From assembly GCA_030015575.1 (NCBI GenBank), contig JASDDO010000006.1, positions 204,977,632-205,041,631 of the forward strand: 64,000 nucleotides of DNA. Reading direction: 5' to 3'. A program made the translations under genes and the position numbers. Below, piece by piece: positions 34,327 to 46,083 of the stretch (the stretch's first letter is position 1; each line of letters starts with the position of its first letter). Source of the stretch: Agapanthus africanus (lineage: Eukaryota > Streptophyta > Magnoliopsida > Asparagales > Amaryllidaceae). The notes beneath the pieces were generated by a model, which did no database searches, was not told where the DNA came from, and saw nothing but the letters and a program-made list of their open reading frames with translations.

Positions 34327-36412
34327 TGTAAGTCCATATTGCGACCCCCGTTTCTTACGGGGAGGCGGAAACGGTATAAAAAACAAAATTTTTATCGCAA
34401 GAGGCAACATGGACTAAACAAGGTCGGGATCGTTTCTAAACTAAACTAGCATACAAGCTAAAGAGTCTTAGCTACTCGGATGAAGGTTATACCTAAACTT
34501 GAACTCCTTCTTCTTCAAACCTTGTAGAGGTTGATGGTTCTTGCCTTGTAGCCTTCTTCCGTCGAAGATGGATCCACCTCGAGAGTTCAACCTTTGGGCT
34601 CTTCCTCGATCTTTGAGTGAACTAGGGTTTCCGGCTCGCTAAACCTTGAACCCTAGAGAGAGTAGAGAGTGTCTAGGGGTTGTTTTCTTTCCAAGGTGAA
34701 GGATTCTCAACACATGAGAAGGAATCACCTTGAGCTTGAGGAAGAAGAAGATGAAGTGAGGAGAGAGAAGCTAAATGAGATAATGAGCTATCTTTTTCTT
34801 TCTTGCAACCATAATGCCAAAAGAAAAAGAATTATCTAAATAATAATAATTCAAAATAAGAATAGTTGATGGTAATTTGGAATGACCACTATCATGCTTC
34901 ATTAAATGAAATGTAAGCATGAATCAAGGAAGATCTTTACAAAGCATGATGGTGGTCAACATTCAACCATGGTCAACAAGTCAACCATGGTCAACAAGTC
35001 AACAAAATCAACCATAACATAATTCTCATTTAATTACTATTATTAATAGATAATCCATAAATCCATTAGGGTTTGGAAAATGATAACTGATAATTGTGCA
35101 TACGCACACGTTCCGAAACCCTAATGAAAGTCATCTTCCTCCTCCTCAAATAACTGTGCATACACACCTGCATTCTTGTTCCGAGGAACATGAATACTGA
35201 GAGATAAAAGCAACCCCAAAACATTTACCAGTATCCGGCTCAAACCAGAGCCTGCTGGCAATATCCGTCCGGACTCAAAACGTGCACAAGTGCGCGGAGG
35301 AGAACGAACCCTGTCGCAAAACCATGCGACCTCTACTCTGTTTTGCCCAGAGGCGAATACCCTCTGTGTGGGACTCTAAAGACTCGACACTACGCCGGCA
35401 GTGGGTTTAACCACAGACCGCAAGCGGCACTAGCTGTGCGTAACGGTCCCCAGGTAGATGCCGACAAGAAGGCTGACGAGGTGAAACCCCATCTGTACTC
35501 CTACTGAGTCTGAATGTGACAGTCTCCATACAGTCCGGTCTGTTCGTCTGATACATCGCATGTCGGGCCTAGGGGGCGGTAAAACGTCAGTCCTCCAATA
35601 GCGGTACAAGTCGTGTCGGAGTGAAGCCCAAAACACCCTGAGATAATACTGGAACCTACCAGTATATCTCGCTTGCCCTGGCCAGGGACTACTCGTGTAA
35701 TGGCTCTCCTAGACACAGCGCGATGTCAACCCCCAATACCGGGAGAGACGAATCCTGTCTAACCGGCACTGCCTCCAAATGCTTCGGGACTGCACCCAAC
35801 CACCACCTGTTTGCACGACTCCTTTGAGTCGTGGTAGGGTAGTGATCAAAGTGCAGTGGGAACACACTCGAGGCGAAGTGCTAGTGTCAAGTCAGCGGAC
35901 TAAGCTGTACTCATGTCACCTGGGAACTGATGACTGACGATTGGTATAATACCAACCTGTCAGTTCCCGACGAGTCCTGTCCAGTGTACTCGTAACCTAA
36001 CGAGCACTCGTATACTATCTCTAGTACGACGTACTGATGGCTGTGGGACAGACCATCTCCCACACTGGGATGAGTAGCGCATACGCTAGTCTACTCCGGA
36101 GCATCGATGCCCTGTCTCGATAGTCCTGCGACTAGGGACCTGTATAAGGATGTGCTTATAGATTACCCAGCCCCCACTAGTGTGACTGCCATCACAACGC
36201 TGGTAATCAAGCAAAGATCCTAAGGGCTCCACTAATGCGTATAAGTGATATAGTAAAATAAACACAAGTACACATTGAAGTAGAAACAAACCAAGTAGCA
36301 TACTACTATATTGAGCAAGATTGTTTATACAAGGTGAATATCCCAAGCTTCCATTAAGTAATATACAAACTAGTATGATACAGTAATGGCCTCTAGGGCA
36401 TATACACTAACA
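34327..36412 (-). repeat. 3' LTR of element D (2,086 bp)
   Basis: It starts TGTAAGTCC and ends CACTAACA, followed by the complement of the polypurine tract. It aligns with 42392-44477 at a constant offset of 8065, without indels. Confidence 0.96.
34955..35003 (-). promoter_or_regulatory. W-box-like cluster in D 3' LTR
   Basis: Five TTGAC words on the minus strand (GTCAA at 34955, 34972, 34980, 34990 and 34999). The same cluster is in the 5' LTR at 43020-43068, the copy that would drive D. A TC-rich leader-like stretch follows on the minus strand (34740-34800). No clear TATA box is seen. Confidence 0.55.
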
Positions 36413-36427
36413 ATCTCCCACTTGCAC
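36413..36427 (-). other. Polypurine tract of element D
   Basis: The minus strand reads GTGCAAGTGGGAGAT directly before the 3' LTR. The pol stop codon (36427-36429) overlaps its edge. A and B have the same tract at 11088 and 47769. Confidence 0.88.
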
Positions 36428-39400
36428 TAAGGCCAAGTACTGGCGTATCGAAGACCTATCATCTCGATCAGAGTCTGGGGTAGGGCCTTGGTGAATGGAT
36501 CTGCAGTGTTCTCTTCTGAAGCAACCCTCCGAACCTCGATCTCCTTGCGATCCACGATCTCCCTGATCAGGTGATACCGCCTCAAGATGTGCCTGGATCT
36601 CTGATGGGACCTGGGTTCCTTTGCTAAAGCTATAGCCCCATTGTTGTCGCAATACAGAGGTATTGGGTCAACAATGGACGGAACCACCTGAAGTTCTTTT
36701 AAGAACTTCCTTATCCAGACAGCTTCTTTTGCGGCATCAGATGCAGCAATGTATTCCGCTTCCATAGTCGAGTCTGCAACGGTTTCCTGTTTGGAGCTCT
36801 TCCAACATACCGCCCCTCCATTGAGGGTGAAGACAAAACCCGACATGGACTTGGAATCATCCTTGTCACTCTGGAAGCTGGAGTCAGCAAAGGCCTCGAT
36901 CTGGAGGTCTTTTCCGCCATACACCAAGAACATCTCCTTAGTCCTTCTCAGGTACTTGAGAATGTTCTTTACCGCTATCCAGTGTTTCTCCCCAGGGTTT
37001 GACTGATACCGGCTTACCACGCTCAGTGCATAAGCTACATCCGGTCTGGTACACAACATCACATACATTATAGAGCCTACCGCAGAAGCGTAGGGTATAA
37101 TAGACATGCGATCCCTCTCCAAATCAGTCTTGGGAGACATCTCTTTAGAGAGGGTGATCCCGTGACAAGCCGGTAGGTTACCGCGCTTGGAATCTTCCAT
37201 ACTGAATCTTTTCACTATGGTGTCGATGTACCTGGACTGAGAAAGTCCTAATATCCTCTTGGATCTATCACGATGGATCCGGATCCCCAGGATGTATGAG
37301 GCATCACCCAGGTCTTTCATGGAGAACCTGTGTGACAAGAACCCCTTGACAGATTGTAGCATAGGAATGTCATTTCCTATTAAGAGAATGTCATCCACGT
37401 ATAAAACGAGGAATACTACAGTTCTCGCTACAAATCTACTATAGATGCATGGTTCATCTGGATTTTTGATAAAGTCAAATTCCTTGACCGTCTCATCAAA
37501 ACAGATGTTCCAACTCCGCGATGCCTGCTTTAGTCCATAGATGGACTTAAGCAACTTGCACACCTTTTCGCTGCTCCCACTCTGAATGAAACCCTCTGGC
37601 TGATCCATATAGACACACTCCTCTAAATTTCCATTTAGAAAAGCGGTCTTTACGTCCATCTGCCAAATCTCATAATCGTGGAAGGCAGCAATGGCAAGAA
37701 GGATCCGAATGGATTTCAGCATAGCCACTGGAGAAAAGGTTTCGTCATAGTCCAAGCCAGGTCTTTGACGGAAACCCTTTGCTACAAGTCTAGCTTTATA
37801 GGTCTCAACCTGTCCATCTACACCAATCTTCCTTTTGAAGATCCACTTGCATCCTACGGGTTTTACCACGTCTGGAGCAATGTCCAACGTCCAAACTTTG
37901 TTGGTGTACATGGACTCCATTTCGGTCCGCATTGCATCCAGCCATTTTACCGAGTCAACGCTCTGAACGGCCTGCTGGAAGCTAGTAGGCTCATCATAAT
38001 CTATGATTCAATCCTCTCGATCCCCGTCTATGAGAAAACCGTAGTATCTCTCGGGCGGATGAGACTTCCTACTACTCCTGCGGAGCGGCGTAGGAATGTC
38101 CTGTTCTTTTGAACCCTCTGGTTCCTCCAAGCTTTCAGTAATAGCTCGTGGTTCTGGATTTTCTTCCAGTTCTACTGTGCTCCCACTTATCTGGTTTTCC
38201 AAAAACTCAGTTTCCAAGAAGTAGGCATGACGAGAGACAAGAACTTTTTGTTCCTCTTCATAGTAGAAGAAATATCCCTTGGAATTCTTTGGATATCCCA
38301 CGAACTTACACTGTACTGAGCGTGCCTCGAGCTTGTCCGCATGCTGCTTTTTAACAAAAGCTGGACATCCCCATGTCTTAATGTGCTTAAGATAGGGTCT
38401 CTTCCCACTCCACATTTCATATGGCGTGGTAGGCACAGTCTTAGTAGGAACTCGGTTCTAAAGGTACGCAGCTGATTCTAGCGCATACCCCCAGAATGAT
38501 CGCGGTAACTCAGCGTTGCTCATCATGGACCGTACCATATCCAATAGGGTTCGGTTCCGTCTCTCCGATACACCGTTGTGTTGCGGAGTGTATGGAGGAG
38601 TAAGCTGAGAGAGAATTCCGTTCTCTTTTAAATAATTCAGGAACTCGGCACTTAAGTATTCTCTACCTCGATCCGATCTTAGAATCTTGATACTTTTGCC
38701 GGTCTGTTTCTCTACTTCATTCTTATATTCCTGGAATTTTTCAAAGGCCTCGGACTTATGTTTCATTAAGAAGACATAACCGTACCTTGAGAAATCATCC
38801 GTAAAAGTAATGAAGTAAGAGTAACCGCTTCGCGCATGTGTAGACATTGGACCGCACATGTCGCTGTGTACGAGTCCCAAGAGCTTGCTCGCTCTTTCTC
38901 CGTGTCCAGTGAACGGAGTCTTTGTCATCTTTCCCATGAGACAAGATTCACAAGTGGCATAAGACTGATACTCGAACGGATCCAAGTATCCTTCTTTATG
39001 TAACTTAGTCAACCGTGTCTCATTGATGTGACCCAGTCTACAATGCCATAAGAAAGCCTGATTGATATCTGGAGACTTTCTTTTGTGTGTATTCTGGACA
39101 TTGAAAATCTGTGGTTGGTTCAATACGTATATACCATTGCTCAGTGTACCTGACCCAATCCGAACTTGATTAAGGTGAATGTTTACAACATTACTTACAA
39201 ACGCAAATTCATAACCTTCTTTAGAAACCAAAGATACAGAAATGATATTACAAGTTGCGTTGGGTACAAAAAAACAATTACGCAAAACCAAAACATGCCC
39301 ATCTGACATTCCCAGGTGATAGTCCCCCACGGCTTTAGCATCCATGCTAGCTCCGTTTGCAACTCTGAGGGTCATGTCACCTTCCTTCAAAAACCTACGA

Positions 39401-40365
39401 TTTCTCAACGCCTGCAATGAATTACAGATATGAAATCCTGATCCGGTATCCAATACCCAGGAAGTAGAGTTTATAGAAAGACAGTTTTCAATAACATACA
39501 CACCTGAAGCTGAAGCCGCAACCTGCTTCAGTTCCTGTGTCTTGGCCTTCCAAGCCCTGCAATCTTTCTTCCAGTGTCCACTCTTATGACAATAGAAGCA
39601 TTCTTCTTTACCCACAAGCTTCCCCGCAATCTTTGTTGCCAATTCTTTTCCCTTCGTACCCACATTACTAACACCGCCTCTTGGTTTGGCGGGGGCTTTC
39701 CTCCTCTTTCCCTTGGCTTTCGCCTTGGACCTAGAGGAAGAAGATCCTCCTACAAACAAAGCGGGTGTTTCCCTACCCTTCTGTAGGGTGCCCTCTGCGC
39801 TCCTCAGCATGTTGAGGAGTTCTGAAAGTTCAACTTCCTTTTCTTGCAAGTTGAAATTCAGTATGAACTGGGCGTAAGTGGATGGAAGGGACTGGAGAAT
39901 TATATCCGTATAGAGTTCACTGTCCAACGTGGTCCCAAGTTCTGCGAGCTCCTCAGTGTAGCCAATCATCTTAAGCATGTGGTCCGCTACCGATGATCCG
40001 ACGGCCAACTTTGTCGAAAACAACTTCTTCGAAACTTCGTATCTTGCGATACGAGACTGCTCTCCATACAGTTCTTTTGTATGAAGAAATATGGATTCCA
40101 AATCCATATTCTCGTGCCTCCTCTGATGATCGTTGTCCATCGAGGCAAGTACGAGGCACCTGGCCTTCGCGCTGTCAATCTTCCAAGTCTTACGGATTTC
40201 CTTATCCGCGACGCTGGAGGTGGGACCTGGGACGGGGGGAGCTTTGGTGGTAAGAAGATACCCCAGCTTGTCGTAAGTGATTGCCAACTTGACATTCCTG
40301 AGCCAATCTTTGTAGTTTGGCCCTGTCAATATGTTTTTATCTAGAAGTAACTTAAGTCCAGTCAT
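36427..40365 (-). pseudogene. gag-pol: Element D gag-pol polyprotein, one frame with two stop codons
   Basis: A single 1,312-codon minus-strand frame starts at 40365 (MTGLKLLLDK). Gag covers about residues 1-220. The zinc knuckle CFYCHKSGHWKKDC is at about 255-268 and the protease site VLDTGSG at about 302. The integrase zinc region (HCRLGH, CESC) is near 445-475 and its catalytic core at about 500-600, including TFTDDFSR and NGVSERRN. RT has the YVDD active site near residue 991. RNase H has FADSSF, TMEAEYIA and LYCDNNGA at about 1150-1260. In-frame stops are TAG at codon 636 (38458-38460) and TGA at codon 786 (38008-38010), with no frameshift. I cannot assign the Copia clade with confidence. 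Confidence 0.96.
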
Positions 40366-42378
40366 TTCGATTTTGGTCGCTGCAGGGGGAAGAGAAGGAA
40401 CACTTTAGCACGATGCTCTTGCAAGTTTAGAATGGTTTTTAAATTGTCTAAACAGGATGGCTCCCACTGTCTCTCGAATCCCTCCTCAAACCACAAAGGA
40501 AGAATTAGCCGGGATCAATCCCACCGTGCAATACTTGCTTAACCGTTCAGCCAGGCTAGTGTCGGTACTTCGAGGGAGGTTTTCCAACGCTTTCGCGAAG
40601 TTCCTTAATTAAATAACCTCTTTTCCCTGGGGGCGTAGCCCCGCTAACACCTTTCTAGGCACCTACTAGGTTTATAGCATTGATCGTCTAGTGAGAAATT
40701 TCCCGAGGAGTAGCATATACTCACAGTAGGATCGGGATCCAAATATCATCGCGTGACGAAACTGAAGGAATCCTACCAGAATCACCACACTCCAAATGGT
40801 ATGCAAATCTAGCAAGTTTCAGTACTTATGAAACTCCCGATGTGGATTTTTGCCCCATGCTCTTATGACCTTGACTTTGGCCAACAAATCATAAGTCTCA
40901 TGTCAAGTTCTACCCGTCGTTCTCCAGGTTAATTTGAATCCACCCGTATCTACCCTTGACTTTGGCCAACAAGGCAGTACGACTGTTCCAAACCAACGCA
41001 TCTATCTATGCTGCACATGAATACCCAATAGCTACCAATCACTATGCCTTGACTTTGGCCAACAAACACAGCTTGAACACTATTGACTATTCATGTGAAA
41101 CGACGGAGGGTTACGAATGGTTTTGGCGAAACCGTGAATGTAGTGAACTTGATATAATCGATGGAACGAGATAGCTTTTAGAAGGAGTGGCTCAAGCTCC
41201 TCATTTAAAAGTTAGTTTTGAAAAGAACCGAGTGGTTTTTCGAAAGTGTTCCAACGACTTTAGCTTGGTTTATTATCTTGCATTAGTTCTTTTAATGCGT
41301 GATATTCTTGCATTAGTACTTTTAATGCGTCCCATCATTTAAATCCTACCATTGCAGAAAACAACCAAAATATGACGTACGCTTATGCCATTCGCATTCG
41401 CCACGGGGTCCCATCATCACTCGTTAGGTTACTTAACTAACGACAGAGCGGGGGCTGGGCTAGCGCGGCTGTAAAACATAAGCAACGCCTAAATAGAAAG
41501 CAATGATAGACATTACAGATCACAGATGAATACATTGGATATACTAGCAATCCGCAATCCTTTCGAGCCTCAAACGAAAAGCGGATAACACGGTCGCGGT
41601 GAATAGCCAATACCCCACCCAAGACCCCTACGGGTGCGGCAAACTACCCGCCAAGTACCCGGCAGTTTGTGCACCCCTCCATGGGTCTATCCTAGGAGCA
41701 AAAACAGTAAAAAGAATTACACAATGACGGCTACAACCCCGACCCGGTTGTGCGGCCAAACAAATAATAATTATTACATCAATTTACATTTACAATGAAT
41801 GAAAGAAAAACAAAAGCTCATCTCACATCCACCCCGGCTATTCACCCGCGACAGTCCAACACATTCATATACACATTCCAATATCAAACACAGATCATGT
41901 ATAACCCCTACTAATCGTCTTATAGCGATTAGCCGACGTTCAATACATGCAAGCATCACAGATATAACCATCATAGTAGAAGTGCAGTGAAGTTCGGAAA
42001 AAATACGGAATTATAGGACCCCAAAAGCAAATTTCAGTTCTGGAAAATCTGGGCACATATAATATATCTTAAAAATCACAAAATCCCACCATAAGAACAC
42101 TGCACGAAAAACGATGCAGAGAGGAAAACAAACGGCGGCGGTTCCGCGGCACATGCCTACCTCGTGCCGCGGAACCGCGGCGGTTTGAATGAATTAGGGC
42201 ATCGTTTTTCTTGGGTGTTCTCACAAAACCCTGAGACGAATTTACAAGTATAACGTTTTCCATTTTGAGCCAAAAAAATTTCAACAGAAACTCAGGTTTT
42301 GTAATTTTCCGGTTTTGTGACTTTTTCGGTTCCGAACTTCGTTACACTTCACTACCAAGCTAGTTTAAGTTTAGTTAG
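40366..42378 (-). other. Untranslated leader of element D
   Basis: Two kilobases without a gene between the gag start and the PBS. It contains three copies of CCTTGACTTTGGCCAACAA at 40869, 40954 and 41047 and a strong hairpin at 42129-42187. Parts align with the leaders of B and C. Confidence 0.8.
42129..42187 (-). other. Long GC-rich hairpin in element D leader
   Basis: 42129-42152 pairs with 42164-42187: 24 positions with two G-G mismatches, including a perfect 13-bp inner stem, around an 11-nt loop. It begins about 190 nt downstream of the PBS on the element's RNA. A packaging or dimerisation role is inferred. Confidence 0.85.
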
Positions 42379-42391
42379 GCTCTGATACCAC
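42379..42391 (-). other. Primer binding site of element D
   Basis: The minus strand reads TGGTATCAGAGCC (42390-42378 core) with one base between it and the LTR end at 42392. It fits the initiator methionine tRNA primer used by plant Copia elements. Confidence 0.93.
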
Positions 42392-44477
42392 TGTAAGTCC
42401 ATATTGCGACCCCCGGTTCTTACGGGGAGGCGGAAACGGTATAAAAAACAAAATTTTTATCGCAAGAGGCAACATGGACTAAACAAGGTCGGGATCGTGT
42501 CTAAACTAAACTAGCATACAAGCTAAAGAGTCTTAGCTACTCGGATGAAGGTTATACCTAAACTTGAACTCCTTCTTCTTCAAACCTTGTAGAGGTTGAT
42601 GGTTCTTGCCTTGTAGCCTTCTTCCGTCGAAGATGGATCCACCTCGAGAGTTCAACCTTTGGGCTCTTCCTCGATCTTTGAGTGAACTAGGGTTTCCGGC
42701 TCGCTAAACCTTGAACCCTAGAGAGAGTAGAGAGTGTCTAGGGGTTGTTTTCTTTTCAAGGTGAAGGATTCTCAACACATGAGAAGGAATCACCTTGAGC
42801 TTGAGGAAGAAGAAGATGAAGTGAGGAGAGAGAAGCTAAATGAGATAATGAGCTATCTTTTTCTTTCTTGCAACCATAATGCCAAAAGAAAAAGAATTAT
42901 CTAAATAATAATAATTCAAAATAAGAATAGTTGATGGTAATTTGGAATGACCACTATCATGCTTCATTAAATGAAATGTAAGCATGAATCAAGGAAGATC
43001 TTTACAATGCATGATGGTGGTCAACATTCAACCATGGTCAACAAGTCAACCATGGTCAACAAGTCAACAAAATCAACCATAACATAATTCTCATTTAATT
43101 ACTATTATTAATAGATAATCCATAAATCCATTAGGGTTTGGAAAATGATAACTGACAATTGTGCATACGCACCCGATCCGAAACCCTAATGAAAGTCATC
43201 TTCCTCCTCCTCAAATAACTGTGCATACACACCTGCATTCTTGTTCCGAGGAACATGAATACTGAGAGATAAAAGCAACCCCAAAACATTTACCAGTATC
43301 TGGCTCAAACCAGAGCCTGCTGGCAATATCCGTCCGGACTCCAAACGTGCACAAGTGCGCGGAGGAGAACGAACCCTGTCGCAAAACCATGCGACCTCTA
43401 CTCTGTTTTGCCCAGAGGCGAATACCCTCTGTGTGGGACTCTAAAGACTCGACACTACGCCGGCAGTGGGTTTAACCACAGACCGCAAGCGGCACTAGCT
43501 GTGCGTAACGGTCCCCAGGTAGATGCCGACAAGAAGGCTGACGAAGTGAAACCCCATCTGTACTCCTACTGAGTCTGAATGTGACAGTCTCCATACAGTC
43601 CGGTCTGTTCGTCTGATACATCGCATGTCGGGCCTAGGGGGCGGTAAAACGTCAGTCCCCTAATAGCGGTACAAGTCGTGTCGGAGTGAAGCCCAAAACA
43701 CCCTGAGATAACACTGGAACCTACCAGTATATCTCGCTTGCCCTGGCCAGGGACTACTCGTGTAATGGCTCTCCTAGACACAGCGCGATGTCAACCCCCA
43801 ATACCGGGAGAGACGAATCCTGTCTAACCGGCACTGCCTCCAAATGCTTCGGGACTGCACCCAACCACCACCTGTTTGCACGACTCCTTTGAGTCGTGGT
43901 AGGGTAGTGATCAAAGTGCAGTGGGAACACACTCGAGGCGAAGTGCTAGTGTCAAGTCAGCGGACTAAGCTGTACTCATGTCACCTGGGAACTGATGACT
44001 GACGATAGGTATAATACCAACCTGTCAGTTCCCGACGAGTCCTGTCCAGTGTACTCGTAACCTAACTAGCACTCGTATACTATCTCTAGTACGACGTACT
44101 GATGGCTGTGGGACAGACCATCTCCCACACTGGGATGAGAAGCGCATACGCTAGTCTACTCCGGAGCATCGATGCCCTGTCTCGATAGTCCTGCGACTAG
44201 GGACCTGGATAAGGATGTGCTTATAGATTACCCAGCCCCCACTAGTGTGACTGCCATCACAACGCTGGTAATCAAGCAAAGATCCTAAGGGCTCCACTAA
44301 TGCGTATAAGTGATATAGTAAAATAAACACAAGTACACATTGAAGTAGAAACAAACCAAGTAGCATACTACTATATTGAGCAAGATTGTTTATACAAGGT
44401 GAATATCCCAAGCTTCCATTAAGTAATATACAAACTAGTATGATACAGTAATGGCCTCTAGGGCATATACACTAACA
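42392..44477 (-). repeat. 5' LTR of element D (2,086 bp)
   Basis: Same length and ends as the 3' LTR. It should hold the active promoter, including the TTGAC cluster at 43020-43068. Confidence 0.96.
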
Positions 44478-44482
44478 AATCC
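44478..44482. repeat. Target site duplication of element D, right copy (aatcc)
   Basis: aatcc follows D's LTR end; the left copy is at 34322-34326. The intact site in E's 5' LTR (16620-16624) shows a single aatcc. Confidence 0.95.
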
Positions 44483-46078
44483 GAGATCTCCATTGTAGTG
44501 TTCAACACTGACTACCTTAGTGTTTAACACTAATTTGAGAGCTCTGTTGCCGATGCTTGATACCGATCTGTTTTAGTGTTTAACACTAATCGGAAAGCCT
44601 TGTTGCTGGTGTTTAACACCAATTATCTTTTAGTGTTAAACACTAATTTGTCAACCTCATTCCCAGTGTTCAACACTGATTGCTCTGAAGTGTTTAAACA
44701 CTAGGCTTTGGCCCAATTGGCTAAAGGGATAGAGGCAAAGCCTCTCCCTCAATAGATCCACGAGAAATCAATATTCCAGACATGATAGGACTTAGCCCAA
44801 GCTGGTCATAAGTCCTCAATTCGTAATTAACTGGGCCAATGGGCTCATAATATATTTAATGGGTCTTGATCCTAAATTGGGCCAGGGACTACTCAAGCCA
44901 TTCCGGTCCTAGGGTACATCTCTTCACTCCTTTGATACTTGGCATTGTAATCCCTCAATGTCTTCAAAGAGGTGACGGGTCCCGACGACCACTCATGATA
45001 TGGACTGTGGGGTCCTTAAACCCATGTCTAATGCAAAATTCCTGGTTACGTGGAACGCGGATAACGTCACTCTTTGACCCCGTGGAAAACGCCCAGAGCG
45101 GAGCTTGGTCCTCGCCAAGCACGGCAGTGAACCCGTGTGAAGCATCCAGAGCACATACCGGACTGTGGAGTCCTTAAACCCATGGACTATGACGTCCTTA
45201 ACCTTGACCGCAATGTCCTTAAACTACCCATGGACCGCAATGTCCTTAAACTACCCATGGACCGCAATGTCCTTAAACTACCCATATGCTCTTTTGTCGG
45301 ATCTAAACAGTCCCGTTTAAGTTGATCTTAGCCATAAAGATGGCTAACGTATCCTTAAACCTTCAAACAGACTGGACTATGAATCCCCCCCAATTAACTC
45401 TGGCTCGAGGGTACATCTCTGAACTCCTCTGACATCCGTCGTTGTAATACTTCAACGTCGTTAGATAGGTGACGGGTCCCGACGGCCACACATACGATGG
45501 ACCACTATGTCCCTAAACTGGAACAATATAGCCCAAATGCTCTTTTGTCGGATCTAAACGATCCCGTTAAGTTGATCTTAGTCTCAACGTTAGACTAACG
45601 TATCCTTAACAAACGTTTGAGTTGATCTTAGCCTCAAGTATGGCCGACGTATCCTCAAACCAAACCCCCAAACCCAAATCTAAGAAGATACGGATTTGGA
45701 CTAGTCCACGCCCTACGGGCGACGACATAACTCAGTCTCCGTAAACAATCCACGGGCAACAAAACACAAAACAAACACCTACGACACGAAGTGACCAGCT
45801 GGAGAAAGAGAAAGTTCTTACCGCGATGTCGTAGCGTAATTAACTGCAGGGGCTTGCGCCTGCAGGGAAGAGCGTCTCCACAATCAAAAACCCCTCAAAC
45901 GAGGGGGAATCTGACGAAGTCTGCTACATCGGACGTATCCGTTTAAACCTTCGATACATGGTGCCATAAATCAACTTGGCATCTTCGGAGAGGTGAACGG
46001 ATAGCACCAATTAGCATCTGCCCGGAATCTCAGTGCCAAGACATCGCAGTCTTGTGCGCCGTCTTTCTGAGGGGAACA
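44483..46078 (+). repeat. 3' LTR of element E, second part
   Basis: It continues from 16625 of the 5' LTR to the end GGGGAACA. It has one 118-bp unit instead of two, and lacks the 27-bp gaccgagatgtctt segment of the 5' LTR. It is followed by the right target duplication gtgtg at 46079-46083. Confidence 0.94.
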
Positions 46079-46083
46079 GTGTG

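Larger units (their letters stand above)
34327..44477 (-). mobile_element. Element D: young, nearly complete Ty1/Copia retrotransposon
   Basis: The element is 10,151 bp with LTRs of exactly 2,086 bp each, a 5-bp duplication aatcc (34322-34326 and 44478-44482), PBS, polypurine tract and a full gag-pol frame with two stops. By eye the LTRs differ at about 17 positions (0.8%), the lowest in the window. It is the same family as A. It could produce RNA and might be mobilised by relatives, but cannot make the whole polyprotein. Confidence 0.97.
14819..46078 (+). mobile_element. Element E: Ty3/Gypsy Tat-lineage retrotransposon with antisense ORF and palindromic LTRs
   Basis: A structurally complete element of about 21.1 kb once the nested element D (10.15 kb) is removed. 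Order: 5' LTR (14819-18365), PBS (18371), gag (from 18518), pol (to 27752), a 4.8-kb 3' region with tandem repeats and an antisense ORF, polypurine tract (32507-32520), and 3' LTR (32521-34326 plus 44483-46078). Lineage evidence is the second, archaeal-type RNase H after the first, the gag C-x2-H-x4-H-x4-C motif and RT motif YIDD. The 5-bp duplication gtgtg flanks it. It is disabled by several stops and frameshifts but is fairly recent. Confidence 0.95.

Noticed and set aside
42379..42391. tRNA gene suggested by the tRNA-complementary motif
   Set aside because: Only the 3' acceptor complement is present, as expected of a primer site; no cloverleaf can be formed.
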